Shown: positions 1-8,670 of the stretch, one piece after another | Numbering within the stretch: the first letter of the stretch is position 1 | Layout: each line of letters opens with the position of its first letter | Assembly: GCA_003151515.1 (NCBI GenBank) | Contig: PLXS01000041.1 | Location: 1-64,000, forward strand | Origin: Opitutaceae bacterium | GTDB lineage: Bacteria; Verrucomicrobiota; Verrucomicrobiia; Opitutales; Opitutaceae | DNA: 64,000 nucleotides | Reading direction: 5' to 3' | Translations under genes and position numbers: made by a program | The notes under the pieces: generated by a model | What the model was told of the DNA's origin: nothing | The model's database searches: none | Seen by the model: only the letters and a program-made list of their open reading frames with translations

Positions 1-583
1 GGGTGGGCGTCGGGGTATGGGTGGGCGTCGGGGTGGGCGACGGCGTCGGAGTGGGCGACGGGGTATGGGTGGGCGACGGAGTCGGGGTCGGCGACGGGGT
101 ATGGGTGGGCGTCGGAGTGGGCGACGGCGTCGGAGTGGGCGACGGTGTCGGGGTGGGCGACGGTGTCGGGGTCGGCGACGGCGTCGGGGTATGCGTGGGC
201 GTCGGGGTCGGGGTCGGAGTCGGGGTCGGCGACGGCGTCGGGGTCGGCGTGGGCGTATGGGTCGGCGTGGGCGTCGGAGTCGGCGTGGGCGTCGGAGTCG
301 GCGTGGGCGACGGCGTCGGCGTGGGCGTCGGAGTCGGGGTGGGCGACGGAGTATGGGTCGGCGACGGGGTCGGGGTGGGCGACGGTGTCGGCGACGGAGT
401 CGGGGTGGCGGTCGGCGCAGGCGTGGGCGTGTGCGTCGGGCTCGGGGTGGGCGTCGGGCTCGGGGTCGGCGTCGCGGTCGGAGATGGAGTCGGGCTCGGA
501 GTCGGACTCGGCGACGGAGTGGGTGACGGAGTGGGGGTGGGCGAAGGCGTCGGGGTCGGCGTGGGCGACGGGGTGGGCGTCGG
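1..583 (-). repeat. Imperfect hexamer tandem repeat coding for a (T/S)-P dipeptide array
   Basis: On the plus strand the block is a GGNGTN-like hexamer array built from gtcggg, gtgggc and gacggc variants. Read on the minus strand in the frame of the prepilin-like gene it gives ACN/TCN-CCN codon pairs, that is Thr-Pro or Ser-Pro, over about 97 pairs. His (from atg or gtg triplets) and Ala are the only visible substitutions. The phase is kept throughout, which shows that selection acts on this frame. The Gly-Val-rich plus-strand frames over the same bases are shadows. The array continues past the left edge. Confidence 0.9.
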
Positions 584-1522
584 CAGGTACACCAGGCTGA
601 AGGACTGCCCGGACCTGTTCGCGAAGACCGCGTTTATCGTGTTATTCGAGTAGAAATTCGACTGGCCGGCCTGGACCTGGACTTTCTCGTTCGAGGGCGC
701 CGCAAGCGCCAGCTGGACGCCGACGTAGACCGCGCCGGTGTACGGGGTTCCCGTCGGCACGCCCGTCGGGGTCGGCACCTTGGGCTGCGGGATGAAGGGA
801 AACTGGCCGGCCGGAAGCGAGTTTGCGACGACCATAGTCGTCGGCAGGGATGTCGTCGCCGGGTACCACCAAAGCTCCGTGTCGCCCGAGGAGCCCACCT
901 GGATGGAATAGGAGCGCTGGCGCTGGATGGTCGCGATGCTGCTTGCCGGAACGGAGTTGGTCGGCGCCTGGCCCGACAGGTTGGCGAGCGTGTTGGAGAG
1001 AGTCAGCGCGTACGTGTTGCCCGAGACGGACACCGCGGTGATCTGCGCTCCGCTCGAGCCGAGGTTCGGGTACGGGAGCAGGAGGTAGTCGCCCGCCTGC
1101 GGGACCAGGTAGTCCGGCGGGGCGGCAGGGGGGAGCGTCACCGAGACCTGCTGCGAGGAGAGCAGGCACGTCGTCGTGTAACCGGGGCCGCCCACCGCGA
1201 TGCGGTACGAGAAGCCGCCGTACGCCGTCGGGTTCGCCATGCTGTTCGGCGTCGTGAAGTTGGGCACCGACAGGTCCGCCGAGCGCGCCATCTCCTTGGA
1301 GATGTGCTCGAAGACGTACCGGCCCTTCGTGGTCGTGTCATTGATGGCCGTCGTCTTCGCCGTGCTGACCATCCCGTTGACGAAGAACGCGACGACCGCG
1401 ACCATCAGGATGCACGCGACGCCGAGGGTCACCACCAACTCGACCATCGTGAAGCCCACCGGCATGATGCTGCGCCGGGCTCCCCCGCGGGCGGAACTGG
1501 GGTGGTGGCCGTCTTTTCTCAT
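1..1522 (-). CDS. Prepilin-like protein with Thr/Ser-Pro repeat tail (partial, runs off left edge)
   Basis: The minus-strand frame opens with ATG at 1522 and has no stop down to base 1, so at least 507 residues are coded and the C-terminus lies outside the window. Residues 20-40 carry a type IV/type II prepilin signal: Gly23 is followed by FTMVE, with the hallmark Glu at +5 of the mature protein, then a hydrophobic helix. A Ser/Thr/Gly-rich globular stretch follows to about residue 313. From about residue 314 the protein becomes an alternating (Thr/Ser)-Pro chain, with rare Ala or His, for at least 190 residues. The start overlaps the stop of the upstream prepilin gene by ATGA, so the two are probably translationally coupled. 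The pilin part is expected to be processed by a prepilin peptidase and sit in the inner membrane or a pseudopilus. The role of the Pro-rich tail, perhaps a rigid spacer, is inference. Confidence 0.82.
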   Translation of the reverse strand, partial: MRKDGHHPSSARGGARRSIMPVGFTMVELVVTLGVACILMVAVVAFFVNGMVSTAKTTAINDTTTKGRYVFEHISKEMARSADLSVPNFTTPNSMANPTAYGGFSYRIAVGGPGYTTTCLLSSQQVSVTLPPAAPPDYLVPQAGDYLLLPYPNLGSSGAQITAVSVSGNTYALTLSNTLANLSGQAPTNSVPASSIATIQRQRSYSIQVGSSGDTELWWYPATTSLPTTMVVANSLPAGQFPFIPQPKVPTPTGVPTGTPYTGAVYVGVQLALAAPSNEKVQVQAGQSNFYSNNTINAVFANRSGQSFSLVYLPTPTPSPTPTPTPSPTPTPSPTPSPSPTPSPTPSPTATPTPSPTPTPSPTHTPTPAPTATPTPSPTPSPTPTPSPTHTPSPTPTPTPTPTPSPTPTPTPTPTPTPTPTHTPTPTPTPSPTPTPTPTPTPTHTPTPSPTPTPSPTPTPSPTPTPSPTPTPTHTPSPTPTPSPTHTPSPTPTPSPTPTPTHTPTPT

Positions 1523-2112
1523 GGGACCGACCTGAGGACGGTGAGGGTGAGCGGGTGCAAAGGCAGCCCTATGTAGGTCTGCGCGCTGTTGTCATACGTT
1601 ACCGTGAAGTCCGCCCGAAGCACGTAGCCGGCGGATCCGATCTGGGGCAACGAGGTCGGCTGGCCGGACTGGGTGCCCGATGCGAAGACATACCAAACGG
1701 CACGGCTAACGTAGGCCGTTATCGGAGCGCCCGTGTTGTCGCCCAGCAGCACCGGGATCGATGCGGGAGCCGTCGACTGGTTGGTGCCGCCCGACGCGGT
1801 CGAGCCGTCGTAATTGGTCCAGCTCAGGCCGTACCCGGTCTGGCTCGTCGGCAGGAAAAGCGGGAGGACATTGCCGGATGTGTCGGTCGTCTGCTGGGTG
1901 AGGAACTGGTCCGCGAAGGACTTTATGACGTAGCGCGCATGGTCGTTGTAGCGCGCCTTTGCCGCGATGCGGTACGCGCCTATCATCGCCGAGAGGATGC
2001 TAAGGATGATGAACGAGAGCAGGACCGTGGCCACCATCACCTCGACAAGGGTGAAGCCCGATTGGCCGCGGCGCGGCTCCTGACTGGGGCTTTGCGCGAG
2101 TGCAAAATTCAT
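1519..2112 (-). CDS. Type IV pilin-like / type II secretion pseudopilin (prepilin)
   Basis: This 197-residue protein starts at ATG 2112 ([10 protein letters not shown]). Residues 13-40 form a prepilin signal: basic residues, then Gly19 followed by FTLVE with Glu at mature position 5, then about 20 hydrophobic residues. The rest looks like a small periplasmic globular domain rich in Thr, Ser and Gly. A longer frame starting at 2169 is open, but it would give an unusually long leader, so the internal ATG is preferred. The stop overlaps the start of the next prepilin-like gene by four bases. The gene is divergent from the DUF2298 membrane protein. No secretion ATPase, platform or peptidase gene is visible nearby, so the partner machinery must be encoded elsewhere. 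It resembles GspI/GspJ-type minor pseudopilins, but the exact class cannot be settled by eye. Confidence 0.85.
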   Translation of the reverse strand: MNFALAQSPSQEPRRGQSGFTLVEVMVATVLLSFIILSILSAMIGAYRIAAKARYNDHARYVIKSFADQFLTQQTTDTSGNVLPLFLPTSQTGYGLSWTNYDGSTASGGTNQSTAPASIPVLLGDNTGAPITAYVSRAVWYVFASGTQSGQPTSLPQIGSAGYVLRADFTVTYDNSAQTYIGLPLHPLTLTVLRSVP

Positions 2113-2239
2113 GGCGTCTTGGTTGATCGGGCTGACTTGTGGACCTGGCCTTGCTTCTCGTGATTGCATTGCAAGCGGATTGCTGTTTCAACGCAATTCT
2201 ACGTCAAACAATCGTAATACGTAACTACCGCATAACGGC

Positions 2240-4258
2240 ATGCAATACTTGGGACTGGCGTTCACCCTTGGCCTTCTCGCAGCCAATCTGTGGGGGTTGA
2301 TGCTCATTGCGGGCCTGTACTGGCGCAACCGCTGGTTCGCCCTTCCCGCCGGCCCAATGCTCGCTGTCACGGGGGTCTACGCAATCGAGTGCCACCATGG
2401 CCTGGGGCCCTCCCTCGCCTGGCTTGGGCTGCTCTCAACGCTCGTCTCGGCGGCCCTGATAGCCCTGAGCGCCGTCTCCTGGGAGCCCGCCTGGCTGGCC
2501 GGCCGGGCGGCGGCGCTGGTGCGCGAGTGGCGCTCCGAGTTCGCCCCCAGGCGGCTGATCGGGTGCTTCGGCGTCCTCCTGGCGGGCTTCGGGTATGAGT
2601 TCCTCTGGCGGTTCACCTCCCCGGACATTGACGGCTCCTCGGAGAAGATCGCGGACTTCTCGTACATCTGCAGCTACTTCACCGGGGCCACGATCCCGGT
2701 CCCGGATGCCTGGCTCTACCCCTACCTCTCCACCCAGTACTACAGCTTCCAGCACTACGGCGCCGCCCTGATGGGCCGGGTGCTGGCGCTGCCGACCGGC
2801 ACCACGTACAACCTCTCGCTGTGCCTCATCATCGGCCTGAGCGTCGCGGCCTTCTCCGGGGCGGTGTTCCTGGTCGCGCGCAGGGCCTGGGTCAGGTCGC
2901 TCCTCGTGGCGGCGTTCCTCGTGGGCGGCACCGGGATGACGCTCATTGTCCACCTGACCGACACGGACGTGCAGCCGTGGACCAGCATGCGCTTCATAGG
3001 GAGCGCGCCGATGGACAAGGCCCCGGTGGGCACCTGGATGAAGGCCTACCAGGACAAGTTCACGCACCTGGAGCTGCCGGGGGAGATCTTCTCGTACGTC
3101 GCCTACTTGGGCGACTACCACGCGCCGCTCTCGGGCTACTACATCATGGGCCTGGCGGCCATGGGGATGATCCTCTGGTCGCGGGTTCGCCAGGCGCGCT
3201 ACGCGTTCATCGTGGGCTGCACGCTCACGTGGACCATCCTCTCGGACACGTGGGTGCTGCCCCTGATGGCGATCGGCGTCGTGAGCTGGCTCGTCGCGAA
3301 CTACCGCGCCTGGCGCGCTCTCTTGCCGGCCGTCGCCGGAGGCGCCGCCCTGGTGTGGCTCCTCTCGTGGGCCTACCTCTCGCAGTTCATGACCTCCGCG
3401 GCCGGCTACAACACGGCGATCCGCCCGGTTGCGTGGCACCAGCACACGCCGCCCCTGCTCTTCGTGCTCTTCATGCTTCCCACGATCGCGCTCATCCTCC
3501 TCGCCTTCGCGTCCGGGCGGGCGCAGGGGCTCAAGCTGGGGCTGCTCTGGCTCGGGCTCTTGCTCTTCACCGAGTACTTCTACGTCGATGACATCTACTC
3601 GGGGATGTACGAGCGCTTCAACACGACCCTCAAGTGGTGGCCTTGGGTGTCCGCCGGGGCGCTGATGACGCTCGGGCCCTTCGTTCTCGAGCAGGCGCGC
3701 TGGCGCTGGGTGCGCGCCGCGGGCTTCCTGTTCTGCCTCTACCCCTGCTTCTTTGTCGTGGACCTCTGGCGGCCGTTCCTCGGGGGCCCGAGGGACGCCT
3801 TCGGCAAGCTGGAGGGGACGAACTACCTCGTGAAGGAGGAGTTTTCGCGGCTCATGCTCGGGCGCCTGCGCCTGGAGCGGCCGGGCGTCGTGGTCGAGAG
3901 GCCGGAGAAGGAGGGCGGCTTCACGAACTCCGCGGTGATCCCGCTCTTCGCCGGCCAGAGCATGTGGCTCGGCTGGTACGGCCACGAGCTGCTCTGGCGC
4001 GAGTTCCGCGAGGACGTACGCAGGCGCCACGACAGGCTCATGCGCCTCTACGGGGGCGAGATCCCCGACGCCGGCACGTGGCTGATGGCGCAGGGCATCG
4101 ACTACGTTCTCTGGTACCGGCCCGGCGACACGCCGGAGCTGTGGGAGAAGGTGAACAGGACGATGGGACCCGGCTACCTCTGGACCGACATCCTCACGTA
4201 CCCGGACGACGGCCGCAGGGTGGGCTTCTGGCGGCGCATCCGCGCGGCCGGGCGCTGA
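2240..4258 (+). CDS. DUF2298 (YYY-type) polytopic membrane protein
   Basis: This 672-residue protein has about 12 hydrophobic segments and a soluble C-terminal tail. Residues 140-185 hold the family signature: Asp-Phe-Ser-Tyr, a Pro-x-Pro-Asp-Ala-Trp turn, then Tyr-Tyr-Ser-Phe-x-His-Tyr-Gly. This matches DUF2298 proteins, which resemble GT-C/PMT-type transferases with an Asp and aromatic residues in the first outside loop. The C-terminal 130 residues (Trp-Tyr-Gly-His, then an acidic and basic region) face one side of the membrane. It is convergent with glf, with an 8-base gap, so it is near glycan genes but not in their operon. The likely role is transfer of a lipid-linked sugar outside the inner membrane, by analogy with GT-C enzymes. 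No activity has been proved for the family as far as I know. Confidence 0.75.
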   Translation: MQYLGLAFTLGLLAANLWGLMLIAGLYWRNRWFALPAGPMLAVTGVYAIECHHGLGPSLAWLGLLSTLVSAALIALSAVSWEPAWLAGRAAALVREWRSEFAPRRLIGCFGVLLAGFGYEFLWRFTSPDIDGSSEKIADFSYICSYFTGATIPVPDAWLYPYLSTQYYSFQHYGAALMGRVLALPTGTTYNLSLCLIIGLSVAAFSGAVFLVARRAWVRSLLVAAFLVGGTGMTLIVHLTDTDVQPWTSMRFIGSAPMDKAPVGTWMKAYQDKFTHLELPGEIFSYVAYLGDYHAPLSGYYIMGLAAMGMILWSRVRQARYAFIVGCTLTWTILSDTWVLPLMAIGVVSWLVANYRAWRALLPAVAGGAALVWLLSWAYLSQFMTSAAGYNTAIRPVAWHQHTPPLLFVLFMLPTIALILLAFASGRAQGLKLGLLWLGLLLFTEYFYVDDIYSGMYERFNTTLKWWPWVSAGALMTLGPFVLEQARWRWVRAAGFLFCLYPCFFVVDLWRPFLGGPRDAFGKLEGTNYLVKEEFSRLMLGRLRLERPGVVVERPEKEGGFTNSAVIPLFAGQSMWLGWYGHELLWREFREDVRRRHDRLMRLYGGEIPDAGTWLMAQGIDYVLWYRPGDTPELWEKVNRTMGPGYLWTDILTYPDDGRRVGFWRRIRAAGR

Positions 4259-4266
4259 GGCCGCGC

Positions 4267-5403
4267 CTACGCCGGCGTACCGCGCAGCGTGTCGAAGGTG
4301 TGGAGGGCCGCGCCGACCACCTGGTCCATGTTCAGGTAGCGGTACTGGGCCAGGCGCCCGATGAAGGTGACGTTGGGCTCGCGCTCGGCGAGCTCGCGGT
4401 AGCGGGCCGCAAGGGTGTCGCTCTCGGCGCCCGGCACGGGATAGTTGGGGTCGCTCTCGCCCGGCCGGTACTCCGCGGAGAACTCGCGCACGATGTTCGA
4501 GCAGCGGCTGTCCTGGCCCGTCGCGTGCTTGAGCTCGACCGTGCGGGTGAAGGGCTCGGGCCCCGGGTAGTTGACCTGCAGGACGGGCTGGACGAAGCCG
4601 CCGGACGGGACCTTGTCCTCGTCCAGCTCCTCGAGGACGTAGCGCGCGGTGCGGTAGGGCAGGGGGCCGAACCTGCAGTCGAAGTACTCGTCGAGGGGGC
4701 CGGAGTAGATCAGGTGCCTGTAGCGCACGTGCGGCAGGACCTCGCGGTAGTCTGTCTCCAGGCGCAGGTCGGCGCCCGAGGCCTCGAGGAGCGCCTCGAA
4801 CATCGGGTGGTATCCCTTGCTCGGCAGCGCCTGGAACTCGTCGCGGAAATAGCGCTCGTCGAGGCCGCTGTGGATGGGGATCCTGCGGCACACGGAGGGG
4901 TCGAGCGCCTCGGCGGGCCGGCCCCACTGCTTCTGCGTGTAGCCCTTGTAGAAGAGCTCGTAGAGCTCGGTGCCGACCGCGGCCAGGATGGCCTCCTTGG
5001 AGTTCGCCGGGGAGGCGATCGGGTGGGCGCTTCGCTCGAGGTAGGCCTTGAAGTCGGCCTCCGTGGCCGAGGGGTTGGCGCTCAGCTGGCGGTAGGTGCC
5101 GAGGTTCACGGGGAAGCTCCAGTACCTGCCGGCCGTGAACACGCTCACCCGGTACTTCGCGTGCGTCCACCCGGTGAAGCGGCTCAGGTAGGTGCGCACG
5201 AGCTCGGAGTTGGTCCTGAAGTAGTGCGGCCCGTAGACGTGGAAGAACAGCCCGTTGCGGTCCTTCCTGTCGTGGCAGTTGCCGCCGATGTGGTTCCTGC
5301 GCTCCACGACGAGGCAGGTGCGCCCGAGCGAGCCGAGCCGCTCGGCCAGGACCAGGCCGGAGAGCCCGGCCCCGACGATCAGGTAATCGTAGCTGTCGCG
5401 CAT
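4267..5403 (-). CDS. glf: UDP-galactopyranose mutase
   Basis: This 378-residue flavoprotein begins with an FAD-binding Rossmann motif (residues 10-15, GAGLSG) followed by an acidic pair and the HIGGNCHD stretch typical of Glf. Further landmarks are the HVYGPHYFRT segment and the KQWGRP motif. Length and motif order match bacterial Glf. The enzyme interconverts UDP-galactopyranose and UDP-galactofuranose in the cytoplasm using reduced FAD, which supplies galactofuranose for surface polysaccharides. It starts 3 bases after the stop of the upstream GT2 gene, so the two form an operon. In context it suggests that this organism makes a galactofuranose-containing glycan. Confidence 0.95.
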   Translation of the reverse strand: MRDSYDYLIVGAGLSGLVLAERLGSLGRTCLVVERRNHIGGNCHDRKDRNGLFFHVYGPHYFRTNSELVRTYLSRFTGWTHAKYRVSVFTAGRYWSFPVNLGTYRQLSANPSATEADFKAYLERSAHPIASPANSKEAILAAVGTELYELFYKGYTQKQWGRPAEALDPSVCRRIPIHSGLDERYFRDEFQALPSKGYHPMFEALLEASGADLRLETDYREVLPHVRYRHLIYSGPLDEYFDCRFGPLPYRTARYVLEELDEDKVPSGGFVQPVLQVNYPGPEPFTRTVELKHATGQDSRCSNIVREFSAEYRPGESDPNYPVPGAESDTLAARYRELAEREPNVTFIGRLAQYRYLNMDQVVGAALHTFDTLRGTPA

Positions 5404-5406
5404 CGG

Positions 5407-6117
5407 CTACCTGCCTAGCCGAAACACGTCCCTGTGCAACCGCACCGCCTTGGGTACAAACCCCCACAGGCGCACTGCGGGCTGGCCGCCGATCCGGTCC
5501 CTGAAGTGGATGGGCACCTCCTCGAAGCCCTCGGGCTCGAGGAGGAGCGCGATGGCGATGTTCGCCAGGTTGAAGTCCCTGGGCACCCGCGCGGCGGCGG
5601 CGGCGGCGAGCGGGGCGCGGTAGAGGCGGAACGGCACGTTGGTGTCGTTGAGGCGCGTGTGCCTCGCCACCTTGAGCGAGAGCCGCAGCACGCGGCTGAT
5701 GAGCACCCTCGCCCAGCCGTCGTCGCGGCTCGTGCGCCGCCCGTACACCGCGGCCGCGTCTTGCCTTCTCGCCCACACCGCGGCGAACCTGGCAGGGTCG
5801 CATTGGCCGTCCGAGTCGATCTGGAAGACGTACGGCGCCCCGGTTCGCGCGGCCTCGATGTAGCCGGCGAGGCAGCTCTGCCCGTGGCCGCGGTTCGCGT
5901 GCCTGTGCACGCGCAGCTCCGGCCAGCCGAGCGCGGCCAGGCGCCCGGGCGTGGCGTCGGTCGAGCCGTCGTCGACCACGAGGATCAGGAACCTGCCCGC
6001 CCCGACGGTGCGCTCAAGCTCCGCCCGCCATTCCGACAGGACGACCGAGATCGCCTCCTCCTCGTTGTAGACGGGGACGACGAGCACGAGATCGGGCGGC
6101 GTTTGGGGCACGGACAT
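5407..6117 (-). CDS. Family 2 glycosyltransferase (dolichyl-phosphate-mannose-synthase-like)
   Basis: This 236-residue GT-A fold protein starts with LVVPVYNEEE at residues 12-21, then VVDDGSTDAT (residues 48-56) for nucleotide-sugar binding. A DSD metal motif lies near residues 101-103 in QIDSDGQ. The pattern NDTNVPFRLYR near residue 157 is common in polyprenyl-phosphate glycosyltransferases. No C-terminal membrane anchor is obvious, so it is probably peripheral at the inner membrane. It is expected to transfer a sugar from a nucleotide donor to polyprenyl phosphate or a lipid-linked acceptor. It directly precedes glf on the same strand, which argues for a shared glycan pathway. The precise donor cannot be read from the sequence. 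Confidence 0.88.
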   Translation of the reverse strand: MSVPQTPPDLVLVVPVYNEEEAISVVLSEWRAELERTVGAGRFLILVVDDGSTDATPGRLAALGWPELRVHRHANRGHGQSCLAGYIEAARTGAPYVFQIDSDGQCDPARFAAVWARRQDAAAVYGRRTSRDDGWARVLISRVLRLSLKVARHTRLNDTNVPFRLYRAPLAAAAAARVPRDFNLANIAIALLLEPEGFEEVPIHFRDRIGGQPAVRLWGFVPKAVRLHRDVFRLGR

Positions 6118-6259
6118 GGCGCTGGCTGTGCGGGCGTACTTCGCCGCGAATCGTCATCGGCGCCGGCCGGGCTATGCAACGCCAAATCCGGGGGATCCGC
6201 GGGCCCGGACCCTCCGAAGGCATTGATTCAAAGATTTTTAACCCCCCGGGGCCCCCGGC

Positions 6260-7324
6260 CTACGGCGAGTCGGCCAGCTTGGGGTAGTCGGTGTAGCCCC
6301 TCGGGCCCGCGCTGTAGAAGGTCGAGGGATCCGGCGCGTTTAGCGGCGCGCCAAGCGCGAAGCGGCGCGGCAGGTCCGGGTTCGCGATGAAGGGCGTGCC
6401 GAAGGCGACGGCGTCCGCCTCACCGGCGCCAAGCGCGCGGTTCGCGTCCTCGAGCGTGAACTTCTCGTTGGCGATGTAGGTCCCGCCGAAGGCGGCCTTG
6501 AGCTCCGTCCCGATCCTGCCGCTCCCCGCGTGCTCGCGAACGCAGATGAAGGCGATCTTTCGCCGCCCGAGCTCGCGGGCGACGTACCCGAAGGTGGCCC
6601 TCGGGTCGGAGTCGCCCATCGACTGGGCGTCTCCCCGCGGCGCCAGGTGCATGCCGACCCTCGCCGGACCCCACACCGCGATGGCGGCGTCGGCGACCTC
6701 CAGCATGAGCCTCGCGCGGTTCTCGACGCCGCCTCCGTACTGGTCGGTGCGCCGGTTCGAGCTGTCCTGCAGGAACTGGTCGAGCAGGTAGCCGTTCGCC
6801 CCGTGGATCTCGACCCCGTCAAAGCCGGCGGCCCGGGCATTCTCGGCGCCCTTGCGGTAGGCCTCGATGATCCCCGGGATCTCGGCGGTCTCGAGCGCGC
6901 GCGGCGTCACGTAGGGCCTCTCCGGGCGCACGAGGCGCACATGGCCCTTCGGCGCGATCGCGCTTGGCGCCACGGGCAGGGCGCCGTCCAGAAAGCAGGG
7001 GTCGGATATCCGCCCCACGTGCCAGAGCTGAAGGAGGATTCGTCCGCCCGCGCCGTGGACGGCCGCGGTCACAGCCTTCCACCCCTCGACCTGCTCCGCC
7101 GACCAAATGCCGGGCGTCTCCGCGTAGCCGACGCCCATCGGTGTGACCGCGGTCGCCTCCGAGAGGATGAATCCCGCCGACGCCCGCTGCCGGTAGTATT
7201 CGGCCATGAGGGTGTTCGGCACCCGCCCGCCCCCCGTTGCGCGGGAGCGGGTGAGCGGGGACATGATGACGCGGTTCGGAAGTTGGAGGTCTCCGATCGT
7301 GATGGGATCCAGGATGGTCGGCAT
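6260..7324 (-). CDS. Old Yellow Enzyme-type alkene reductase (NADH:flavin oxidoreductase, NemA-like)
   Basis: This is a 354-residue FMN TIM barrel. The N-terminal LPNRVIMSPLTRSRA segment, the LQLWHVGRIS region and EIHGANGYLLDQFLQD are classic OYE blocks. In the last, the His-x-x-Asn pair binds the substrate carbonyl or nitro group and the Tyr donates a proton. The SSNRRTDQYGG motif follows. The C-terminal AFGTPFIANPDLP binds the FMN phosphate. The enzyme reduces activated C=C bonds or nitro compounds with NAD(P)H in the cytoplasm, often in electrophile stress. It is transcribed alone, in the same direction as the flanking esterase gene. The GC-rich inverted repeat just past the stop (about 6241-6258) has no clear T-run. 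Confidence 0.93.
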   Translation of the reverse strand: MPTILDPITIGDLQLPNRVIMSPLTRSRATGGGRVPNTLMAEYYRQRASAGFILSEATAVTPMGVGYAETPGIWSAEQVEGWKAVTAAVHGAGGRILLQLWHVGRISDPCFLDGALPVAPSAIAPKGHVRLVRPERPYVTPRALETAEIPGIIEAYRKGAENARAAGFDGVEIHGANGYLLDQFLQDSSNRRTDQYGGGVENRARLMLEVADAAIAVWGPARVGMHLAPRGDAQSMGDSDPRATFGYVARELGRRKIAFICVREHAGSGRIGTELKAAFGGTYIANEKFTLEDANRALGAGEADAVAFGTPFIANPDLPRRFALGAPLNAPDPSTFYSAGPRGYTDYPKLADSP

Positions 7325-7403
7325 GGTCGGCGAAAAGCACTAGCCGCGAGTCCGCGATTTGTCGAATCCGCGCGCCTGGCGCGCCGCGTGGCCCGCGCCG
7401 GCT

Positions 7404-8531
7404 TCAGAGGAACGGCCGCATGAACGGCTGCACCCTGAGCCAGGATTCCAGCTCGTTTGCCAGCGCCCTGTGGTCGGCAACCCGCGGGTGGTTCATGGTC
7501 CAGTGGCTGAACACGAAGTGGCACGCCCGCCGGTCGCCCGCCTCGACCTGCGACACCGCGGCCTCCCAGGCCGAGCGAAGCTCCGCGCTCCTGGCGCCGC
7601 CGAACATCCCGCCCCGGACCATGACGATCTCGGCGAGGGGATGGGTGCTGCGGATGGCGCGCACCAGGGACACGTACGCGCTCGTGTAGCTTGGCGGGAA
7701 CGGCTGGTGGTGGGCCCTCGGGAACGAGACGTCGTTCTCGCCGAGGTTGACGAGGATGACGTCGGGCCTCCACGAGGAGGCGTCGGCGCGCGGGGATTCC
7801 GCACTCGGGTAGAGGGCGTCCCAGGCTTCGCCGGCCGTGAGGCCGACCCAGCCCGCGGCGACCCCCATCCCGCTGACGGCGATGTTGCGGTAGTCGGCTT
7901 CGAATGCCCCCGCGGTCAAGGCCGCGTAGCTGAGCGCGTTGTCGTGCGTGCGCCGGTCGTCCCACTGGTCCTGCGCCCCGTCCTCGTCGCAGGCGCCCAC
8001 GGTGATCGAGTCCCCGATGAACTCCATGGCGAGCCTGTAGTGCGGGGCGCGCGGCGCCCAGGCGCGGGCGCCCGCCGCCAGGTCGACGCCCAGGAACGGG
8101 ACCGTGCCCGCCGACGCCTCGCTGCGCTTGAAGAGCACGAGGCTGTGCCTGCCGGCGCCGAGACCCGTGAACGCGGCCCCCTTTGGGGCGCTTCCCCGGC
8201 GAAGCTCGACGACGCTCGTGCTGCCGTCGATCTCCGCGTTGAAGAAGCACTGGTCGGTCGGCTCCCCGAATCTGAGGCCGAGCGACCCGCCATCGAAGTC
8301 TATCCTGATTCGGCTCCCCTGCCAGATCGTCACGGGCGCCGAGCGGTTGGCGAAGTCGAAGCGCCCCTCGTAGAGGAACCGCGGGTCGGATGCCGCGACG
8401 AGCGGGGAGGGGGCCGCGCCGAGGAACGCATGCTGGCCCACCCCCAAGGCGAGTGCCAATGCGGCCGCGAGAGCGAGCGCGGCTGCGGGGACCCGCCGCC
8501 GGGTCGAGGGGGTCACGCCGAGGGGGTTCAT
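7404..8531 (-). CDS. Secreted SGNH/GDSL esterase, carbohydrate esterase family 2-like
   Basis: This 375-residue protein has a signal-like N-terminus (basic RRR then an Ala/Leu run, residues 10-35). Residues 45-165 look like the beta-sandwich domain found before the catalytic domain in CE2 acetyl esterases. The SGNH domain starts with FIGDSIT (Ser175). It continues with a conserved Gly near residue 221 and NLGEND (residues 262-267), and has NHPRVADH near the end with the likely catalytic His348. No Asp stands two residues before this His, as reported for the dyad in some CE2 enzymes. The expected role is removal of acetyl groups from plant or microbial polysaccharide in the periplasm or outside. 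It sits divergent from the DNA glycosylase gene. Confidence 0.82.
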   Translation of the reverse strand: MNPLGVTPSTRRRVPAAALALAAALALALGVGQHAFLGAAPSPLVAASDPRFLYEGRFDFANRSAPVTIWQGSRIRIDFDGGSLGLRFGEPTDQCFFNAEIDGSTSVVELRRGSAPKGAAFTGLGAGRHSLVLFKRSEASAGTVPFLGVDLAAGARAWAPRAPHYRLAMEFIGDSITVGACDEDGAQDQWDDRRTHDNALSYAALTAGAFEADYRNIAVSGMGVAAGWVGLTAGEAWDALYPSAESPRADASSWRPDVILVNLGENDVSFPRAHHQPFPPSYTSAYVSLVRAIRSTHPLAEIVMVRGGMFGGARSAELRSAWEAAVSQVEAGDRRACHFVFSHWTMNHPRVADHRALANELESWLRVQPFMRPFL

Positions 8532-8670
8532 GGTTCGCGCGCGGGGGGGAGCCCTCCAGCATTAGGGTGGCAGAGGCACGATGGGAATCCCTTTCTTGCG
8601 CGCCAGGCGGCACCCGGGGGGCGGCCGCGGCACTTGCCTCGGGCCCGCGTTCGCTATGCTTGGTCAGCCC

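Noticed and set aside
3-653. Gly-Val-rich open frames on the plus strand at the left edge
   Set aside because: They are shadows of the minus-strand (T/S)-P repeat. The minus frame continues a proper prepilin gene and keeps its phase.
2435-5803. 1122-codon open frame on the minus strand
   Set aside because: It lies out of phase across DUF2298, glf and GT2 genes, is Arg/Ala/Pro-rich without motifs, and comes from high GC content.
6241-6260. GC-rich inverted repeat as terminator after the OYE gene
   Set aside because: The loop is too short for a stable hairpin with the longest stem, and no T-run follows on the coding strand.
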